DNA of 64,000 nt from an uncultured Bacteroidales bacterium. GTDB taxonomy: Bacteria > Bacteroidota > Bacteroidia > Bacteroidales > UBA932. Shown here in pieces: positions 36,170 through 46,350 of this stretch. The first letter of the stretch is position 1, and every line of letters begins with the position of its first letter. The stretch lies in contig CAKUVD010000005.1 in NCBI GenBank assembly GCA_934695325.1, positions 62,001-126,000 of the forward strand, read 5' to 3'. A program made the translations under genes and the position numbers. The notes below the pieces were generated by a model. That model ran no database searches and had not been told where the DNA came from. It saw only the letters and a list, made by a program, of their open reading frames with translations.

Positions 36170-37310
36170 CTACAGGACATTTAAGACCTTCATACCAGCT
36201 TACGGAAGATGTAGGCTCTCCGTCATTGCCGTTTCCTGTGAGATCCTTGAACTTGCCATCTACAAGTTCGTTAAGCCTCCAGTAGCCGATAAGGCCTTCA
36301 GAATTAGGATCCACATAGCACTGGTTGTTCTCAAGCTCGATGACATTCAGCGCCCTGTTCCATACACGCGCCTCGCTCACTACGCCATCCATAAGACGTC
36401 CTCTCTCCGAACGTCCGATATGGAAACCGTCCATATAGTCCCAAGCGAGATTGATGGCGCTCTTTCCTGACGAATCCACCGTACCCTCAACATTTCCGTT
36501 CACATAAAGAGTCAGGGTAGAGCCATTGTCCACGACAGCGATATGATACCATACGCCAGTATTGAAATGGCTTGAGGATGTGATGGAAGCGCCTCGTCCG
36601 GCATACTGGAGCTGATTCTTGTCGCAGGACACGTCACCGAAACGGAGGAGGAAGTTCTCCTCTACACCCATCACGGACGAAATGTAAGGGTTTCCGTTCT
36701 GCCAGCCGTCCATCTTCACGCGGATTTCCATCGTGCAGGCGGACATATTGCTGAACATCGCATTGTTTATGATGGTCGGGAAATTTATATAATAACTCTG
36801 GTTAAGGTCAGGGCCCTGCGTGGTGATAATCTGATTGATTACCACGTATGTAGTCTTGGACGCATTAAGGATGTCCATTCCGTTGGATGTCTCAGTCAAT
36901 GAGATAGGGACACAATACTTGGCGCCATCCACGAAATCATCCATCGAAGTGATCTCGAAGTTCACAGGAAGTGACACATTCTTGCCGGCCTCTATCTTGA
37001 ACGAATTTTCGTCCAGCTTGTAGCTGCCTTCCGGAAGCATCACATAGTCCACACCCTGAGACTCACTGAATGCGGCAAGAGCGGCCGGATCGACCTTGAC
37101 ACCAACCGTAACATCGGACTCAAGTTTATTGGAAGTGGTGACAGTCAGTCCCATAGCAGTAGGCCCTTCGACATACATACTCGTCATAGGAGAGCTTTCC
37201 GTTCCCGTGAAATAAACCACATCCCTGTATTCTATTGATTTCTGGCAGGCGCCCGCAGCAAATGCTGCGGTTGCCAGAAAAAGAACTGTTAATTTATTTA
37301 GTTTCATCAC
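36162..37310 (-). CDS. Surface glycan-binding lipoprotein, DUF1735 plus LamG
   Basis: The 382-residue lipoprotein (lipobox GAC, Cys 22) has a DUF1735 (BT_3987-like N-terminal) domain at about 30-155 and a laminin-G/concanavalin-like domain at about 170-345 (GVWYHIAVVDNGSTLTLYVNG, MDGFHIGRSERGRLMDGVVSEARVWNRAL). Such proteins in Bacteroides N-glycan loci act as surface glycan-binding proteins beside SusC/SusD. A SusE/F-like role is inferred from position. Confidence 0.85.
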   Translation of the reverse strand: MMKLNKLTVLFLATAAFAAGACQKSIEYRDVVYFTGTESSPMTSMYVEGPTAMGLTVTTSNKLESDVTVGVKVDPAALAAFSESQGVDYVMLPEGSYKLDENSFKIEAGKNVSLPVNFEITSMDDFVDGAKYCVPISLTETSNGMDILNASKTTYVVINQIITTQGPDLNQSYYINFPTIINNAMFSNMSACTMEIRVKMDGWQNGNPYISSVMGVEENFLLRFGDVSCDKNQLQYAGRGASITSSSHFNTGVWYHIAVVDNGSTLTLYVNGNVEGTVDSSGKSAINLAWDYMDGFHIGRSERGRLMDGVVSEARVWNRALNVIELENNQCYVDPNSEGLIGYWRLNELVDGKFKDLTGNGNDGEPTSSVSWYEGLKCPVVE

Positions 37311-37325
37311 TTTATGCTTTAATTA

Positions 37326-40028
37326 CTATTTTGCATAGATATTAAACTCAGCTGTACCCATATTGGATCCGCCATAATCGGCATTGATCTTCAGATATCT
37401 GACCTTGACGCCATAGAATGCGCCGTAAGATGACGGAGATGCGTTAAGCAATGTCCCCGCTGACGTAGAGGCTGTTCCAAGTTCCACATACTCGCTGCCG
37501 TCAGTGCTCCCCTCTATATAGATAGACTTAGGCTGATATCTCTCATAACTTCCGGAACGTGCCGTAATCACGAAACCTGTCATATCATATTCCTTGCCGA
37601 GATCCACAGTGAAAGTCACAGGGCCGCCCCAGGTGCGGACATAAGTGTCACGGCTTCCGTCGAAGAGAGAAGAATATGGAGAAGAATCCGCAGTATAGAT
37701 GCCGTCCTCGTCACAAGCGACAATCTTCCAGCCACTTCTGTCTGCAACTTCAGTTCCTTCGATTTCCGAAGCGGAAGAGATGGACTTGATAGCCTCGGCG
37801 CTCTTCCTGGTCGTAATGACCACATACACTATTCCGCGGCTCGTGCTGGTCACGGCGCCTGAAGCAGAAAGCCTTATAGGAAGCAGATATCCGTTCACAT
37901 TCGTAAGTTTGGACACATCCCCGGTAAGAGCGAGTGAAATTTTGCCTTCAGACCTGGTGGCGCCTGCTGCGATTTGACAAGGGCTTCCCGTGATGGAGAG
38001 GTATGACGGATCGAGAGCAGCATACTTCGTACCATTCTTGCTGTTGTAAGCACTTACCAGGGAAGCGTCGCCTTCAGCCTTGACTGACCAGCCGTCCGCA
38101 GATGCGATGGTCGTCATCACATTGAACTCAGCGCTGAGCGATCCCTTGGATCCCGCAGTTACGTGATGGACTATCTCGCCTGTAAACACATTGTCATTTC
38201 CGCATATCGTATAGATGGTAGGCTCCGTGCTCTCAATCTCATAGATGTTGAACTCAGCCATCCTGCAATAGTATGAGCTACTCATATAATAGTCAAACGC
38301 AAGTCTGATATAAGAAGCCTCAAGATACTCACCGAATGCGATATAATAATCACCGAAGCGATAATTGGACGATGTCGAGAAATAGACATCGCTGGCATCC
38401 GCCGTACCGGCAGACTTCCACGTATTTCCATCTACGCTATACTGGACGTTCACGTTCCGCACATTATATGTATACAGTTTGATTCCTGTCACGAGATGTT
38501 TTCCGCCAAGATTTACAGTGAGCACATTACCTGAACCCTGGAAATATACCGCCGAGTTGTTATCGTCGTCGAACAAGTTAGCTGCGTCATCACAATCCGC
38601 AGACCAGCTGCTTCTTCCACCTGCGACAAAGCCGATAATTTCATCTGGAGACTTGATAGCCTTGATGAGCTTGGTCTCAGGCACGATGACAGCATATACG
38701 GTACCGCGGCTCTCGCTGGTCACTGCTCCGGATGCCTTCATCGTAAGAGGAATGAGGTAACCGTTCTCATTGGTAAGGCCTGTAAGGTCGCCCTTGAGCG
38801 CGAGCTTGACTTCCTCCGGAGTGGCATTGTCACCGGCAGCGATTTCCATCGAAGCGTTCTGGATGTCGATATTCTCGGACGGCATCTGGACATAGGATGT
38901 CTTATGCTTCTCGTTGTATGCAGCGACAAGAGAGTTATCGACAGAGACATTGACACTATATCCCTTGTCAGAAGATATGGTCGTATATACCTTGAATGCA
39001 GAACTGAAGTCCGAAGACGAGCCGACGCCTTTTACGTGCACGATTTTTCCGGAAACCGTATTATCGACGCCAGTCTGAGTATAGAGCGTAGGCTCCGTGC
39101 TCTCTATCATATAGACCTCAAGTTCATTGACACGGCTGTAACTCTCAAAGGTAAGACGAAGATAGCGTGCTGAGAAATAGTCATATACTGCTGCACACCA
39201 TACTCTGTTAGAATAAGAATACTCGCCTGATACCGGAGTTCCGGCCTGTGACCATTCAAGGCCATCAGTGCTATACTCTATGGAAGTGGCTGCCGTGGAT
39301 GAGGTGTTAAGTTTTAGACCTGTCACCATCAGTTCCTTCTTCATATCGACGATGACGGAGCTGCCGGCTTCGAATGAGACATAAGAACCGGTATTTCCAT
39401 CGAAAAGATTCGCGAAGTTTCCGCAATCCGCAGTCCACTCTGTAGAGCCTCCGGCAGTAAAGCCGACCAGATCGTTCTCAGAAGTGATAGGACGGATGAT
39501 ATTGGTCTCAGTATTGACGACAAGCCAGATGTTGCCTTTCTGCTCACTGGCCTGCAGGCCCTCGGAAGTAAGTTTGAACGGCGCCAGATATGCACGTTCA
39601 GTAAGCTTCGAGAGATCCTGCTCCTCATCAAGGTCAATCTTCACGGTATCACGCGCGGCAGTCGTATCTGCGGCGATACGGACAGACGGATTCGTGATCT
39701 TTATGTACTCTTCAGGAAGAGCCTCATAGTCCGTACCGTGCTTCTGGTTATATTCCGCTACGAGAGCAGTATCAAGTTCTACAGTGACTGTGACGTCCCC
39801 GTGATTCGTGGTATTGCAGTTAGGCTGGAATTCCGTATGGAACGAACCCTGTGAACCTACCGGACGATGAGTGATTCTCGTCGAGAATGTATCTCCACCT
39901 TTAAGATTAACATAAGCAAGCTTCGGAGCGGCATCGATAGTCGTCTGGTAATTCTCCATCTCCTCGCAGGAAGCGAGGGCAAGAACTGACATTGCCGCAG
40001 CTGCTGAATATTTCAATATGTTTTTCAT
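37326..40028 (-). CDS. Lipoprotein with three DUF1735-F5/8C units, surface glycan-binding type
   Basis: The 900-residue lipoprotein (lipobox ALASC, Cys 21) has three tandem units, each a DUF1735 domain followed by an F5/8 type C (discoidin, CBM32-like) domain. The units span roughly 35-310, 325-585 and 590-900. The units share phrases such as 'ESTEPT.YT..G.DN..' and 'SWSADC..AANLFD'. No catalytic domain is present; multivalent glycan capture at the cell surface is likely. It lies 17 bp after the GH18 gene. Confidence 0.85.
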   Translation of the reverse strand: MKNILKYSAAAAMSVLALASCEEMENYQTTIDAAPKLAYVNLKGGDTFSTRITHRPVGSQGSFHTEFQPNCNTTNHGDVTVTVELDTALVAEYNQKHGTDYEALPEEYIKITNPSVRIAADTTAARDTVKIDLDEEQDLSKLTERAYLAPFKLTSEGLQASEQKGNIWLVVNTETNIIRPITSENDLVGFTAGGSTEWTADCGNFANLFDGNTGSYVSFEAGSSVIVDMKKELMVTGLKLNTSSTAATSIEYSTDGLEWSQAGTPVSGEYSYSNRVWCAAVYDYFSARYLRLTFESYSRVNELEVYMIESTEPTLYTQTGVDNTVSGKIVHVKGVGSSSDFSSAFKVYTTISSDKGYSVNVSVDNSLVAAYNEKHKTSYVQMPSENIDIQNASMEIAAGDNATPEEVKLALKGDLTGLTNENGYLIPLTMKASGAVTSESRGTVYAVIVPETKLIKAIKSPDEIIGFVAGGRSSWSADCDDAANLFDDDNNSAVYFQGSGNVLTVNLGGKHLVTGIKLYTYNVRNVNVQYSVDGNTWKSAGTADASDVYFSTSSNYRFGDYYIAFGEYLEASYIRLAFDYYMSSSYYCRMAEFNIYEIESTEPTIYTICGNDNVFTGEIVHHVTAGSKGSLSAEFNVMTTIASADGWSVKAEGDASLVSAYNSKNGTKYAALDPSYLSITGSPCQIAAGATRSEGKISLALTGDVSKLTNVNGYLLPIRLSASGAVTSTSRGIVYVVITTRKSAEAIKSISSASEIEGTEVADRSGWKIVACDEDGIYTADSSPYSSLFDGSRDTYVRTWGGPVTFTVDLGKEYDMTGFVITARSGSYERYQPKSIYIEGSTDGSEYVELGTASTSAGTLLNASPSSYGAFYGVKVRYLKINADYGGSNMGTAEFNIYAK

Positions 40029-40045
40029 TTCTATATTCTCCTGAT

Positions 40046-41188
40046 TTATTTGGTTACGGCAGGGTTCTGGAGCTGGATAGCTCTGCGGAGATGCCCGTAA
40101 GGCGTCTCCTTGTCTGCGCCTGAATCAGTGGTATTATAGTCGCGCTGGCCGTGGAATGCACCGAAGCCTCCCTTGCGTCCGCCTGTAGAAGGCTGGAAAG
40201 CAGCCTGCTGTTCCAGATTACCACCGGTCTTCCAATAGTCTCCGATATTCTCCGTGAAGATAAGCTGGGAGTTCTTCCACCCGGACTTGTTGAAGTTGCC
40301 TTCACTCAATGTTCCGCCATAGCTCTGCGAGATATGATATGTGCAATATGGAGCCATCGCCGCGCCAGGTGAGTTTCCGTCTACTGCAAGAATTGTCTCC
40401 GGGTTCGGTGACATCGGGCCGATATACTGAGCGAGATAATAGATGAACGTGTTCATACACTCGCCGCTCAGGGCATCGCCTTCAGGCTCATAGTCAAGGT
40501 CATATCCGTCGAGGTCATTGTCCCAGATCTCTTTCATTATGGAGCCGCCGGCATACTCGCACCACTCAGGATATACCCACTCCGGATTATCCTCGGTAGA
40601 GCCTTCCTTCAATGTCCTGGAAGGGTTCGCTCCCATATCCGCAATCAACGCCCTGGTTCCGGCCATACGTGCTGCGGACTCGGCTGCTGCCGCTGCGATG
40701 GTCTCGCTGTCGCCGGCTTCGATGCGGGCATCATAAGTCTCCTTATATGTGTCATTGTAGCCCTTCTGCTCGCCATAGCCGTTCATATATGAAGGAACCT
40801 GGATTTCAAGAGCCCAAGACGGAAGATAGGTGGTATGAGCAAGACGGATGATCTTCACGCCCACGACCTTGGTGCCTTTCTTCTGCCTCATCTCCTGCAT
40901 CTCCTTGCGGTCGAGAGTACCCTCCTTAGGGATACCTCCCCAGAGTGAGACCACGTCCACGCTGTCAGGGATACCTGCGAAACGGTATGCCAATGATGAA
41001 GGAACGCCATAATCAGCGAACCAGAGGTAGCAGATGGAGTGGTCGCTCTTCTTGTATGCACGCAGAGCCTCATAGTAGGCATCTGTATATTTATATTCAG
41101 GCTGGAGATTCAGAGCCTCCTCCTTGGTGCAGGAAAGAGCCGCACCAAAGGCAAGGGCTGAAGCCAGTATAATTGCTGATTTGTTCAT
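40046..41188 (-). CDS. GH18-type endo-beta-N-acetylglucosaminidase lipoprotein
   Basis: The 380-residue lipoprotein (lipobox AALSC, Cys 20) has the GH18 signature D227-GYDLDY-E234 with the catalytic Glu retained, and resembles the BT_3987/BT_1285 group. Those enzymes cut the chitobiose core of N-glycans at the cell surface. The start at 41188 was preferred to 41206 because it gives a clean signal peptide. Its neighbours (SusC, SusD, DUF1735 proteins, GH20) match N-glycan loci. Substrate branch type cannot be told. Confidence 0.85.
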   Translation of the reverse strand: MNKSAIILASALAFGAALSCTKEEALNLQPEYKYTDAYYEALRAYKKSDHSICYLWFADYGVPSSLAYRFAGIPDSVDVVSLWGGIPKEGTLDRKEMQEMRQKKGTKVVGVKIIRLAHTTYLPSWALEIQVPSYMNGYGEQKGYNDTYKETYDARIEAGDSETIAAAAAESAARMAGTRALIADMGANPSRTLKEGSTEDNPEWVYPEWCEYAGGSIMKEIWDNDLDGYDLDYEPEGDALSGECMNTFIYYLAQYIGPMSPNPETILAVDGNSPGAAMAPYCTYHISQSYGGTLSEGNFNKSGWKNSQLIFTENIGDYWKTGGNLEQQAAFQPSTGGRKGGFGAFHGQRDYNTTDSGADKETPYGHLRRAIQLQNPAVTK

Positions 41189-41212
41189 AATCTTTAATTG
41201 TCTCATTGATTA

Positions 41213-42826
41213 TTAGAATCTTGTATTCTTGTCCCACCATACACGGGTACCACCGTTATCACCTGTCCCAAGCGAGGACTCGCCGTTCATTGTGACGATA
41301 GCAGCATTCACATTGTCAGCGTTCGTACGGTACTCTGATGAAGGATAGTTCAGACGTCTGATCTGACGATTCGTGTCAATCTTTCCGCCACTGTTGTTGT
41401 TCACTACAGGAACAATGTGAGGGTAGCCGGTTCTTCTGAACTCTGACCAGGCCTCCTGGCCTTCAGGGAACACTGCGATATACTTCTGGGTGATGATCTG
41501 CTCAAGATTGGTCTCGAAAGAGCCTGAGGCATTCCACGCAGGAGTGATCGTAGAGAGCTGGCTGCTGTAAGAGTTCCCGGCGCTGACGACATCCGTAAAG
41601 GAACTTGGCTGATGCTCTGTATCAGAGAGATAGTCCTCCGCTCCTGAAGCGCCCCAAACATTGAAGGAAACTTTCACGCCCTCTTCATAGCAAGACTGAG
41701 CCTGAGCCTTGTCGCCCTTGCGAAGCCAGTACTCCGCCTTCAGGAACCAGGCCTCTGCAGGATTCATTATAAGGACATTGTCATTATTCGAGCAGTTGAA
41801 AGTGGAAAGGAGGTCAGAGTTCGCATAGTTCGCATTGACGGTTATACCGTTGCGGACTCCGTGGTAACCTCCGTCCGAGCCTGCGATGAAGTACTTGGAG
41901 AGACGAGGATCCTCAAATCCATTCATATAGGCATCGATAGTCGCTCCGATACGGTCATCATTGAAGCTGTACTGGATGACATAGAGAGGATTCTCCCACG
42001 CGCCCGATGCCGGCTTGTTGTAGTATGCGATATCATTGGCGGCGGTCATAAGCCCGGCAGGATTCGCAAGCGCGGCATCGGCCTGCGCCATCGCCAGCTC
42101 GCTGTCCGCATAGACCACACGCATAGCCAGACGCATACGGAGAGTATTGGCGAACTTCAGCCAGCTTCCGATGTTACCTCCGTAGATATTGTCATAATCA
42201 GCAAGAAGCTTGGTATCTGGCTGCGCCTGCCAGAATGAAGTCAATGTGGAGATCGCTGCGTCAAGTTCTTTGAAGAAGCTGGCATAGATATCCTTCTGCG
42301 AGTCATATTTAAGCGTCACGTTACCGGAGCCTATCTCGCTATAAGGAATCGGGCCGTATGTATCAGTGACCCTATGGAGCACAGCGACCTTAAGGATATC
42401 ACCCAGGGCCGCCGCCTCGGGAGCGTCATTCCTATGCAGGTTCAATGTCTCCCACGATCCAGTGGCACGTACATAAGCGTCATTGAACATAGCCTCATAC
42501 CACGACTTGGATGTGATGTTATACATATTGTTCGCAGTGAAACCTGAATTCACCACGCCGATGTAGTTTGCGAAAAGGTTTCCGGTAAGGTCCTGGACCA
42601 CCTGATAATTCGCACTTCCGTATTCCTCCTCGCCGATAAGCTGGTAAGTCGGGATGATGTTCCTTGTCATCTGCGCGAATGCCGATCCCGTGGTGAGGTT
42701 ATCCCAGCCAAGCATCTCGCTGGTAGCCTCCTCGGGATTCGTGTTCCTTTCCAGGAACCCGTCCGTGCAGGATGCCGCTGCCGTCACTGCCGCAGCTATC
42801 ATTATAGTATATTTCAATTTCTTCAT
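41213..42826 (-). CDS. SusD/RagB-like nutrient uptake lipoprotein
   Basis: The 537-residue lipoprotein (MKKLKYTIMIAAAVTAAASC, Cys 20) has SusD TPR-like helices and characteristic segments (YEAMFNDAYVRATGSWE, RMRLAMRVVY, FLKAEYWLRKG, QKYIAVFPEGQEAWSEFRRTGYP). It forms the lid on the SusC barrel and binds the glycan. The ATG at 42826 was chosen over 42838 because it begins the signal peptide. It lies 15 bp after the SusC stop. Confidence 0.95.
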   Translation of the reverse strand: MKKLKYTIMIAAAVTAAASCTDGFLERNTNPEEATSEMLGWDNLTTGSAFAQMTRNIIPTYQLIGEEEYGSANYQVVQDLTGNLFANYIGVVNSGFTANNMYNITSKSWYEAMFNDAYVRATGSWETLNLHRNDAPEAAALGDILKVAVLHRVTDTYGPIPYSEIGSGNVTLKYDSQKDIYASFFKELDAAISTLTSFWQAQPDTKLLADYDNIYGGNIGSWLKFANTLRMRLAMRVVYADSELAMAQADAALANPAGLMTAANDIAYYNKPASGAWENPLYVIQYSFNDDRIGATIDAYMNGFEDPRLSKYFIAGSDGGYHGVRNGITVNANYANSDLLSTFNCSNNDNVLIMNPAEAWFLKAEYWLRKGDKAQAQSCYEEGVKVSFNVWGASGAEDYLSDTEHQPSSFTDVVSAGNSYSSQLSTITPAWNASGSFETNLEQIITQKYIAVFPEGQEAWSEFRRTGYPHIVPVVNNNSGGKIDTNRQIRRLNYPSSEYRTNADNVNAAIVTMNGESSLGTGDNGGTRVWWDKNTRF

Positions 42827-42841
42827 AATATGAATCAAAGC

Positions 42842-45800
42842 TTAGAAGGTAACTTTTACAGAAAAACCGAGGTTTCGTGTAGAAGGCATTGTGAAATAGT
42901 CGATGCCGTTGGAGTAGTTGCCCGTACCGGAAGCCACCTCAGGATCGAACGGAGCCTTGCAGTAAAGCATCGCCAGGTTCTTTCCGACGAATGACACATT
43001 CAGCCCCTTCAGGACATTCTGCCATTTCTGCACAGGGATATCATAGCCGAGACTCACCTCCGCAAGTCTGACATTGGTCATAGAATACGTGTAGTACGCA
43101 CCGAGCGCGCTGCTTCCTGTTCCACCGATTGTCTTATAATAGGCCTCTGCAGGAATGCGGACGCCATTCACAAGTGCACCACCGTTATCGCGGGCCTCAG
43201 CGGAACGCTGTGACATACCGAATGAATCAAGTGTAGCCTCTGTCAGGGACACTCCGATACCGCCGACGCGCGCAGTTATGAGCACGCCCAGGTTAATGCC
43301 ATTCCATTTGAAGTCGTTTCTCCAGGAGCCGGTCCAGCTAGGATTGACATTGCCGGCATATATCATAGATGAGATACCTCCGGTGACATCAGCAGGCACC
43401 ACAGTAGAAGCTGTAGGGGAAACCCATACATATCCGTGCTCGTCAGTCTTGAGGCCTCTTACATAGATGTCGCCGACGCTGTGTCCTTTTATAAGCCACA
43501 TCTGCACACCGGTGAGTCCGCCTACAGAGAGCTGGTCGCTCTGGAACTGCTTGCCATTGAATTCGGCATCCAGCATATCCACGATCTTGTTCTTGTTTCT
43601 CGAATAGATGAGACCCGAGGTCCAGTCCACAGGCCCGAGATTCTGATTCAATGTAAGAGAGAGCTCGACACCCTTGTTATCGACGCGTCCTGAGTTCACA
43701 TAGATGGTCTTGTATCTGAACGATGACGGAACCTCAGGCGTGAACACTTGGTTGTATGTCATTGAGTGATAATATGTGGCGCTTGCATTGAGCTTGCCGT
43801 TCCATAGCCTGACATCGGCACCGACCTCGAATGACCGTGTACGTTCAGCCTTGAAATCATCTGAGACAGCATAAGTGTTCTCGGCAGGAGAACCTGCGGT
43901 GACAGGGTATGTAGGAACAGTAAGGAATCTCGTGATAGGGTTACCTACTTCAGCATAGGAGCCACGGATCTTCGCATAAGTAAACCAGTTGGACTTGATA
44001 TTGAAGATATCGGTAAGTATCGCGGAAAGACCCACTGAAGGATATGCGAGTGGAAGGGATGAAGTGTTCACCATCTGCGTGTTCCAGTCAGAACGGAGAG
44101 TGGCGTCGAGGAACACCATATTCTTGAATCCCAGCTGCGCCGTAGCGAATACAGACTGAACCTGATCGCGGTATGTGTTCTTATAGAAGCCCTTGCTGGT
44201 GTTCATATTATTGAAAGTAAAGAGATTAGGAACACCGAGAAGGTCGCCCGCAGAATAAGTCTGGCGGTAGTTATAGTCCTCGACAGATGCACCGGCAGTG
44301 GCATTCAGCTGAATGAGGTTCTCACCGAAAGTCTTGTGGATATTGAGGAGAACATCCGCATAAGTCTGAAGAGTGGTCGACTGATTATGGAAGTAACGCC
44401 CCTTCGAGCCTGCGAAAAGTCCGGATGTGGAGGCATAGTTCTTCTGCTCTGCAAGAGTGTTGTTGTAGTCCATTCTCACACGAGCGGATATGTCCATCCA
44501 GTCCGTGATATCGTACTTGAGCGAGCCACCCAGCAGATAACGGTTCTTGGTGTTGTTGAACATATTCCTGTTGACAGTCCAGAAAGGGTTCTGCATCTGC
44601 AGGTCCTGGCTGCCCCAGTCCCAGTACTGTATAGGGAAATTCCTGGAAGCATCGTAACGCTCGTAAACGGAGTACTTGTCAAGATCGTCGCTAGGAGACA
44701 TCAGATACAGAGGAATCAGCGGGTTATAATACTGACCGCCGGCAAGCATATTCTGCTCCTTGACATTCGCATACATCGCAAGGAGGCTGAGGTGCATCTT
44801 GTTGTTCAGGAAATCCTCCGAATGATTGGCTGTCACATTATAGCGCCTGTAATCATTGTTAGGAACCACACCCTGGGCATCGTTGATACCGGCCGAAAGA
44901 TAGGTATGGCTGTTCTCGCGACCTATCCCGAGCGAGATTGTATGCTGTGTATTGTAACCTGTCTGGAAGAAATCCTTTACGGACCAAGTCTGCGGAGACA
45001 GGAGCTTGTTCCCCCAGGAAGCATAGTTTCCTTCCTTGGCGCCGTAGGTGCTCTGGAGTTCAGGGAGCATCACTGGAGACGAGAATGTCGTGTTGGTGCT
45101 ATATGAGACGTGAACACCTTCGTCAGCCGTCCTGGTAGTGAGCATCAGTATACCGTTCTGCGCCTTGTATCCGTAGAGCGCCGCGGCAGAAGGTCCTACG
45201 AGCGCCGTCATCCCACCGATATCGTCAGGGTTGAAATTGGAGATACCGTCACCGGAAAGAGCACTTCCGCTATAGATGGAATAATTATCACCCGGCTTCG
45301 TCATAGACAATGTTGGCAGAGGAATTCCGTCAAGAGTATAGAGAGCATTGTTAGAGTTGGACAATGATTTCGCACCGCGCATAACGACCTTCGTCTCTGC
45401 ACCAGGGCCGGCACCAGTGACATTCACCTGCACACCTGCGAGCTTGCCCTGAATGGAGTTCACGAGGTTGGCGTCACGGTTCTTGAACACGCTCTCGTCC
45501 ATCGACTGCACATTATATGTCACCGAACGCTCTGATTTCTTGATGCCGAGCGCCGTAACGACTGATGTCTCCAGAAGCTGGGTATCCTCCTGCAGCACGA
45601 TCTCGATGACGCTGCGTCCGTTCACCTGGACGGTCTGAGATACATAGCCGAGGAAAGATACTTCGAGGGTGGCGTCTGCAATCTGGCTGCTCCACGGGAA
45701 AGAGAATTTTCCGTCTATGTCAGAAAGCGCATATACAGATGCGTTGCCCGCCATAACGATGGCCGCACCTGTGACAGGCTGCCCGGCCCTGTCGAGGACG

Positions 45801-46192
45801 ACTCCCTCAAGTTTCTGATTTGCAGGAGCCACGGTCTTAGAGACCTGCGGTGTCTTCGAGAGAATGACGTGCTCACCGTCGATGGCCCAGGTTATGCCTG
45901 TGCCCTTGAAGACTGAGCTCAATGCAGACTTGATGTCGCTGTTCTGCATCGAAACCGTGACGTTCGAACTTACGTTCACATCGTTGTTATAGAAGAAAGT
46001 GTAGCCGCTCTGCTGCTCTATCTGCTTGATTACAGACGTGATAGGAGCATTTTCCACCTTTACGGTGATGTTTTTCTGTTCCTGAGCGTAGGACTGGAAG
46101 GACAGCAGCGTCAGTGTCAGACACAAAGCCACGGCTTTGGCCGTAACTTGCCTTCCCCACAGAAAAATTTCCTTGTGGTTATTTTTTTTCAT
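42842..46192 (-). CDS. SusC/RagA TonB-linked outer membrane protein with STN domain
   Basis: The 1,116-residue protein has a signal peptide (to about residue 37), an STN domain (about 40-110) that usually contacts a FecR anti-sigma, a carboxypeptidase-regulatory domain (about 128-205), a plug (about 215-330) and a 22-strand barrel with an aromatic C-terminus (GFSVKVTF). It imports oligosaccharides with SusD. The ATG at 46192 replaces a GTG at 46219 that gives no better signal. The STN domain together with the adjacent FecR and sigma genes points to trans-envelope induction of the operon. Confidence 0.95.
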   Translation of the reverse strand: MKKNNHKEIFLWGRQVTAKAVALCLTLTLLSFQSYAQEQKNITVKVENAPITSVIKQIEQQSGYTFFYNNDVNVSSNVTVSMQNSDIKSALSSVFKGTGITWAIDGEHVILSKTPQVSKTVAPANQKLEGVVLDRAGQPVTGAAIVMAGNASVYALSDIDGKFSFPWSSQIADATLEVSFLGYVSQTVQVNGRSVIEIVLQEDTQLLETSVVTALGIKKSERSVTYNVQSMDESVFKNRDANLVNSIQGKLAGVQVNVTGAGPGAETKVVMRGAKSLSNSNNALYTLDGIPLPTLSMTKPGDNYSIYSGSALSGDGISNFNPDDIGGMTALVGPSAAALYGYKAQNGILMLTTRTADEGVHVSYSTNTTFSSPVMLPELQSTYGAKEGNYASWGNKLLSPQTWSVKDFFQTGYNTQHTISLGIGRENSHTYLSAGINDAQGVVPNNDYRRYNVTANHSEDFLNNKMHLSLLAMYANVKEQNMLAGGQYYNPLIPLYLMSPSDDLDKYSVYERYDASRNFPIQYWDWGSQDLQMQNPFWTVNRNMFNNTKNRYLLGGSLKYDITDWMDISARVRMDYNNTLAEQKNYASTSGLFAGSKGRYFHNQSTTLQTYADVLLNIHKTFGENLIQLNATAGASVEDYNYRQTYSAGDLLGVPNLFTFNNMNTSKGFYKNTYRDQVQSVFATAQLGFKNMVFLDATLRSDWNTQMVNTSSLPLAYPSVGLSAILTDIFNIKSNWFTYAKIRGSYAEVGNPITRFLTVPTYPVTAGSPAENTYAVSDDFKAERTRSFEVGADVRLWNGKLNASATYYHSMTYNQVFTPEVPSSFRYKTIYVNSGRVDNKGVELSLTLNQNLGPVDWTSGLIYSRNKNKIVDMLDAEFNGKQFQSDQLSVGGLTGVQMWLIKGHSVGDIYVRGLKTDEHGYVWVSPTASTVVPADVTGGISSMIYAGNVNPSWTGSWRNDFKWNGINLGVLITARVGGIGVSLTEATLDSFGMSQRSAEARDNGGALVNGVRIPAEAYYKTIGGTGSSALGAYYTYSMTNVRLAEVSLGYDIPVQKWQNVLKGLNVSFVGKNLAMLYCKAPFDPEVASGTGNYSNGIDYFTMPSTRNLGFSVKVTF

Positions 46193-46255
46193 AAATTTGA
46201 AAATATTGTGATTCTGCACGGGATTGGGAGATTACCGTGTGTTTTCTGTAATGTG

Positions 46256-46284
46256 TACGGGATTGCCCTGAGGGCCTTCCCGTA
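46256..46284. promoter_or_regulatory. Stable hairpin in the susC leader
   Basis: TACGGGA (46256-46262) pairs with TCCCGTA (46278-46284), and an inner GCCCT/AGGGC stem closes on a single-base loop. It lies in the 158-bp gap between fecR and susC. On the minus strand no T-run follows, so it is not a simple terminator of fecR. Processing, attenuation or a small-RNA site are possible. Confidence 0.5.
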
Positions 46285-46350
46285 TATTTTATCGTTTTAT
46301 CAGCCGTGTGTCATTTTTTGATGGTTTTTGTGTTGATTATCATACGTGGA

